Shown: positions 62,476-64,000 of the stretch, in pieces
Layout: every line of letters starts with the position of its first letter
Position numbering within the stretch: the stretch's first letter is position 1
Assembly (NCBI GenBank): GCA_963801065.1
Contig: CAWDDG010000005.1
Coordinates: 245,521 to 309,520 of the forward strand
Reading direction: 5' to 3'
DNA length: 64,000 bases
DNA from: CAWDDG01 sp963801065
Lineage (GTDB): Bacteria > Actinomycetota > Actinomycetes > Jiangellales > Jiangellaceae
The notes under the pieces: model-generated
Database searches by the model: none
What the model was told of the DNA's origin: nothing
Seen by the model: only the letters and a program-made list of their open reading frames with translations
Translations under genes and position numbers: made by a program

Positions 62476-62742
62476 ATGCCAAGGATCGTGATCACTCACG
62501 ACGTCCAGGACGTCGAACGCTGGCTGCGAGGGAAGGCGGAGCGCGCCGCGGCCTTCCCCGGCGGCAGGAACGTGACCGACCTGGTCGCCAGCGACGGCAG
62601 CAATCGGGCTGCCGTGGTCGTCGACGTCGACGACCTGGACGCCTTCAACGCATTCATGACCTCGATGCCCCCGGAGATAGCCGCCCAAGCCGAGTCCCAC
62701 GGCGTCGTGATCTCGAGCGTCACTGCCTACGTCGAGGCATAA
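62476..62742 (+). CDS. Small conserved protein of unknown function
   Basis: An 88-residue protein from ATG 62476 behind GGGGAG. MPRIVITHDVQDVERWLRGK, AERAAAFPGGRNVTDLVASD and GSNRAAVVVDVDDLDAFNAF alternate strands and helices like a ferredoxin-like/dimeric alpha-beta domain. It lies 224 bases after the LanB gene in the same orientation and before a hairpin, so co-transcription with the lanthipeptide operon is possible, but similar small proteins occur in many contexts. Confidence 0.6.
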   Translation: MPRIVITHDVQDVERWLRGKAERAAAFPGGRNVTDLVASDGSNRAAVVVDVDDLDAFNAFMTSMPPEIAAQAESHGVVISSVTAYVEA

Positions 62743-62749
62743 CAGGTTC

Positions 62750-62766
62750 CCTGATCGGCGATCAGG
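62750..62766 (+). terminator. Hairpin after the 88-residue protein gene
   Basis: CCTGATC-GGC-GATCAGG, a 7-bp stem with a 3-base loop, eight bases after the stop codon. No T-run follows. A candidate terminator for the rightward operon. Confidence 0.4.
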
Positions 62767-63203
62767 CCGAAGGCCCGGCACTTCAGACTCCGCTCCGCGG
62801 AGGCCTGGAACACACCCGCACCGTGGCCTCGTGCCGGTGACCCGCGTCATACCGCCGCGACACGGGCCTACGCCATTCCTCCGTTCGCTGCACTTGCCTC
62901 CTTCTGCACTCCGCTGAGTCGGCCGCAGCCATCGGCGCACCGGACGTAGGCAGGGGCGGGAACGCGCCCTGGCCACGCAGCCAGGCGACGAGGTCTCCCG
63001 GCCGACCAAGCCTACGCCGGAGCCTCGACACCGATGAGCTCTCCTGGGACGCGCGCGCAGGCCCGCGATCCGCGGCATCGTCTGCATCATCCCGCCGCCA
63101 GAGCGGCCAATGTTATGGCGCCGCCAGTGGAGCCCCTGTCATCGCGCTGCTGGGTCGCGTCGCCATGATCGTCTGTGGGCCCGATGACTTGGAGGACGGA
63201 CGC
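62767..63203. other. Gene-free stretch with a B-type repeat
   Basis: No supportable gene in about 440 bases. A minus-strand frame near 62930-63010 reads RLGRPGDLVAWLRGQGAFPP, which looks protein-like but has no start context or recognisable family. The B-type repeat at 62841-62858 is the only clear structure. Confidence 0.45.
62841..62858 (+). repeat. B-type 18-bp repeat, copy 7
   Basis: CCCGCGTCATACCGCCGC; the 15-base core GCGTCATACCGCCGC matches the consensus with one mismatch. It closes the interval that holds the lanthipeptide operon. Confidence 0.6.
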
Positions 63204-63773
63204 TCAGGACGTGCCGGCTGGGCCGTGCAGCACTCTCGGCACGTACTCGACCAGCTGGATCTGGCCGTCGAAGGTGCGGCTGTCCACCATGTCGAGGGCA
63301 ACGTCGGGGTAGCCGTCATAGATCCGTTCCTGGCCGGTGGCGCCAGTGATGACCGGGAACATCACCACCCGGAACCGGTCGACAAGGCCGGCTACCAGCA
63401 GCGAGCGGCACAGCGTGAGGCTGCCGATGGTGCGCATCGACCGGTCGCCATTCTCCTTCATCTCCCGCACCGCATCGGCCGGATCGCCGGTGACCAGCGT
63501 CGAGTTCTCCCACTCCAGCGGCTCGGTCAGCGTGCTGGAGAAGACCACCTTCGAGAGGCCGCCGAGCACGTCCGTCCCTGGCTCGCCCTCCTTCGTGAAG
63601 CCGTACATGAGCCGGTAGGTGTTCGCTCCCATCAGGACCAGGTAGTCCCCCTCGGGGTTCTCGCCCAGCCAGGCGAGGTACTCCGGCCCTTCCATGCCCC
63701 ACCAGCCCGGCCAGCCCTCGGCGGACGCGTACCCGTCGAGCGAGGTGATGAAGTCGACGACAAGCTCAGGCAT
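63204..63773 (-). CDS. Dihydrofolate reductase-family (RibD C-terminal domain) protein
   Basis: A 189-residue protein. ATG 63773 was preferred because GGAGG lies seven bases upstream; ATG 63779 would put it one base away. [20 protein letters not shown] is the family opening, followed by YLVLMGANTYRLMYGFTKEG, GGLSKVVFSSTLTEPLEWEN and the late RTIGSLTLCRSLLVAGLVDR and FRVVMFPVITGATGQERIYD. This is a NADPH-binding DHFR/RibD-C fold common as stand-alone reductases in actinobacteria; the substrate is unknown. It lies between B-type repeats 7 and 8. Confidence 0.85.
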   Translation of the reverse strand: MPELVVDFITSLDGYASAEGWPGWWGMEGPEYLAWLGENPEGDYLVLMGANTYRLMYGFTKEGEPGTDVLGGLSKVVFSSTLTEPLEWENSTLVTGDPADAVREMKENGDRSMRTIGSLTLCRSLLVAGLVDRFRVVMFPVITGATGQERIYDGYPDVALDMVDSRTFDGQIQLVEYVPRVLHGPAGTS

Positions 63774-63982
63774 CTGCATTCCTCCCTCTTGCACTGACCA
63801 GTCTGCCCCCGCGTGGCCCCCGGCCAACCCGGCTAGCGCCAGGAGCAGCGCGTTGATCGCAGGCAATACTCCCGGGCGTCGGCAATTGCGCAACTCGAGG
63901 AGACCGCCGCTGGCTCGACCCCGTCGTCTACGCCCTCCTCGCCGACGAGGGACGCGCGCTCGCCCGGTGACGGCAGGGATCG

Positions 63983-64000
63983 AGCGCGTCATTCCGCCGC
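63983..64000 (+). repeat. B-type 18-bp repeat, copy 8 (at window end)
   Basis: AGCGCGTCATTCCGCCGC, two mismatches from consensus, ending at the last base of the window, so the array probably continues to the right. The preceding 200 bases contain no gene I can support. Confidence 0.6.

Overview
This window is high-G+C DNA with many GTG and a few TTG starts and a gene set typical of Actinomycetota (ECF42-type sigma factor with a YCII/DGPF partner, SigG-like sigma factor, F420/PPOX-type and DinB/DUF664 proteins, actinobacterial class I lanthipeptide enzymes). I cannot name a genus. It is an accessory, heavily rearranged region. At least five insertion-sequence families or fragments (IS5-like twice, IS110 plus an IS110-like fragment, IS3, an ISNCY/IS1182-like element), a tRNA-Thr remnant with integrase fragments, and many truncated or single-base-frameshifted genes are scattered among intact metabolic genes.

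Layout. 0-8.1 kb: a TetR regulator with palindromic operators facing an OsmC protein and two FAD enzymes, then DUF3995, DinB, the YCII/ECF42 pair, a VOC protein and a zinc-free MDR reductase. 8.2-14.8 kb: a rearranged patch bounded by two inverted copies of a LuxR-regulator 5' segment, holding a SigG-like sigma factor, an esterase, an IS5 relic, a multicopper oxidase fragment, a CadD-like transporter of clearly lower G+C and a broken SDR. 14.8-22.4 kb: zinc peptidase, broken AI-2E transporter, a kinase-less KdpD split into two genes, a HerA-like ATPase, and an MDR/TetR divergent pair with operators. 22.5-27 kb: CARDB protein, cysteine-less DksA-like protein, the tRNA-Thr/integrase scar, a conserved hypothetical, a PAF-acetylhydrolase-like enzyme and cyclase debris. 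26.9-31.2 kb: a cyclic-nucleotide-binding protein divergent from a 1051-residue DUF4062 / class III cyclase / STAND ATPase / TPR signalling protein. 31.3-44.6 kb: purine permease plus purine nucleoside phosphorylase operon, aromatic FAD monooxygenase with a deleted glycosyltransferase, IS110, PPOX, DHA2 exporter, IS3 and small genes.

44.6 kb to the end: short genes in either orientation, separated by a directly repeated 18-bp element (consensus GGTGCGTCATTCCGCCGC, eight copies, all on the + strand). One segment between two such elements (a HAD-like gene, about 797 bp) occurs twice, 11.4 kb apart, and the duplication begins and ends inside the 18-bp element. This makes the element look like a recombination site for a cassette-like array. 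I know of no named system that matches it.

The last large interval (56.9-62.8 kb) carries a compact class I lanthipeptide operon. It encodes a 217-residue precursor with an N-terminal extension, an FDLD leader box and a 12-residue tandem-repeat Cys/Thr core, then a LanC cyclase and a full-length LanB dehydratase, each overlapping the next gene by ATGA. No dedicated transporter or leader peptidase is visible. I consider this operon and the repeat-bounded array the two most interesting items in the window.
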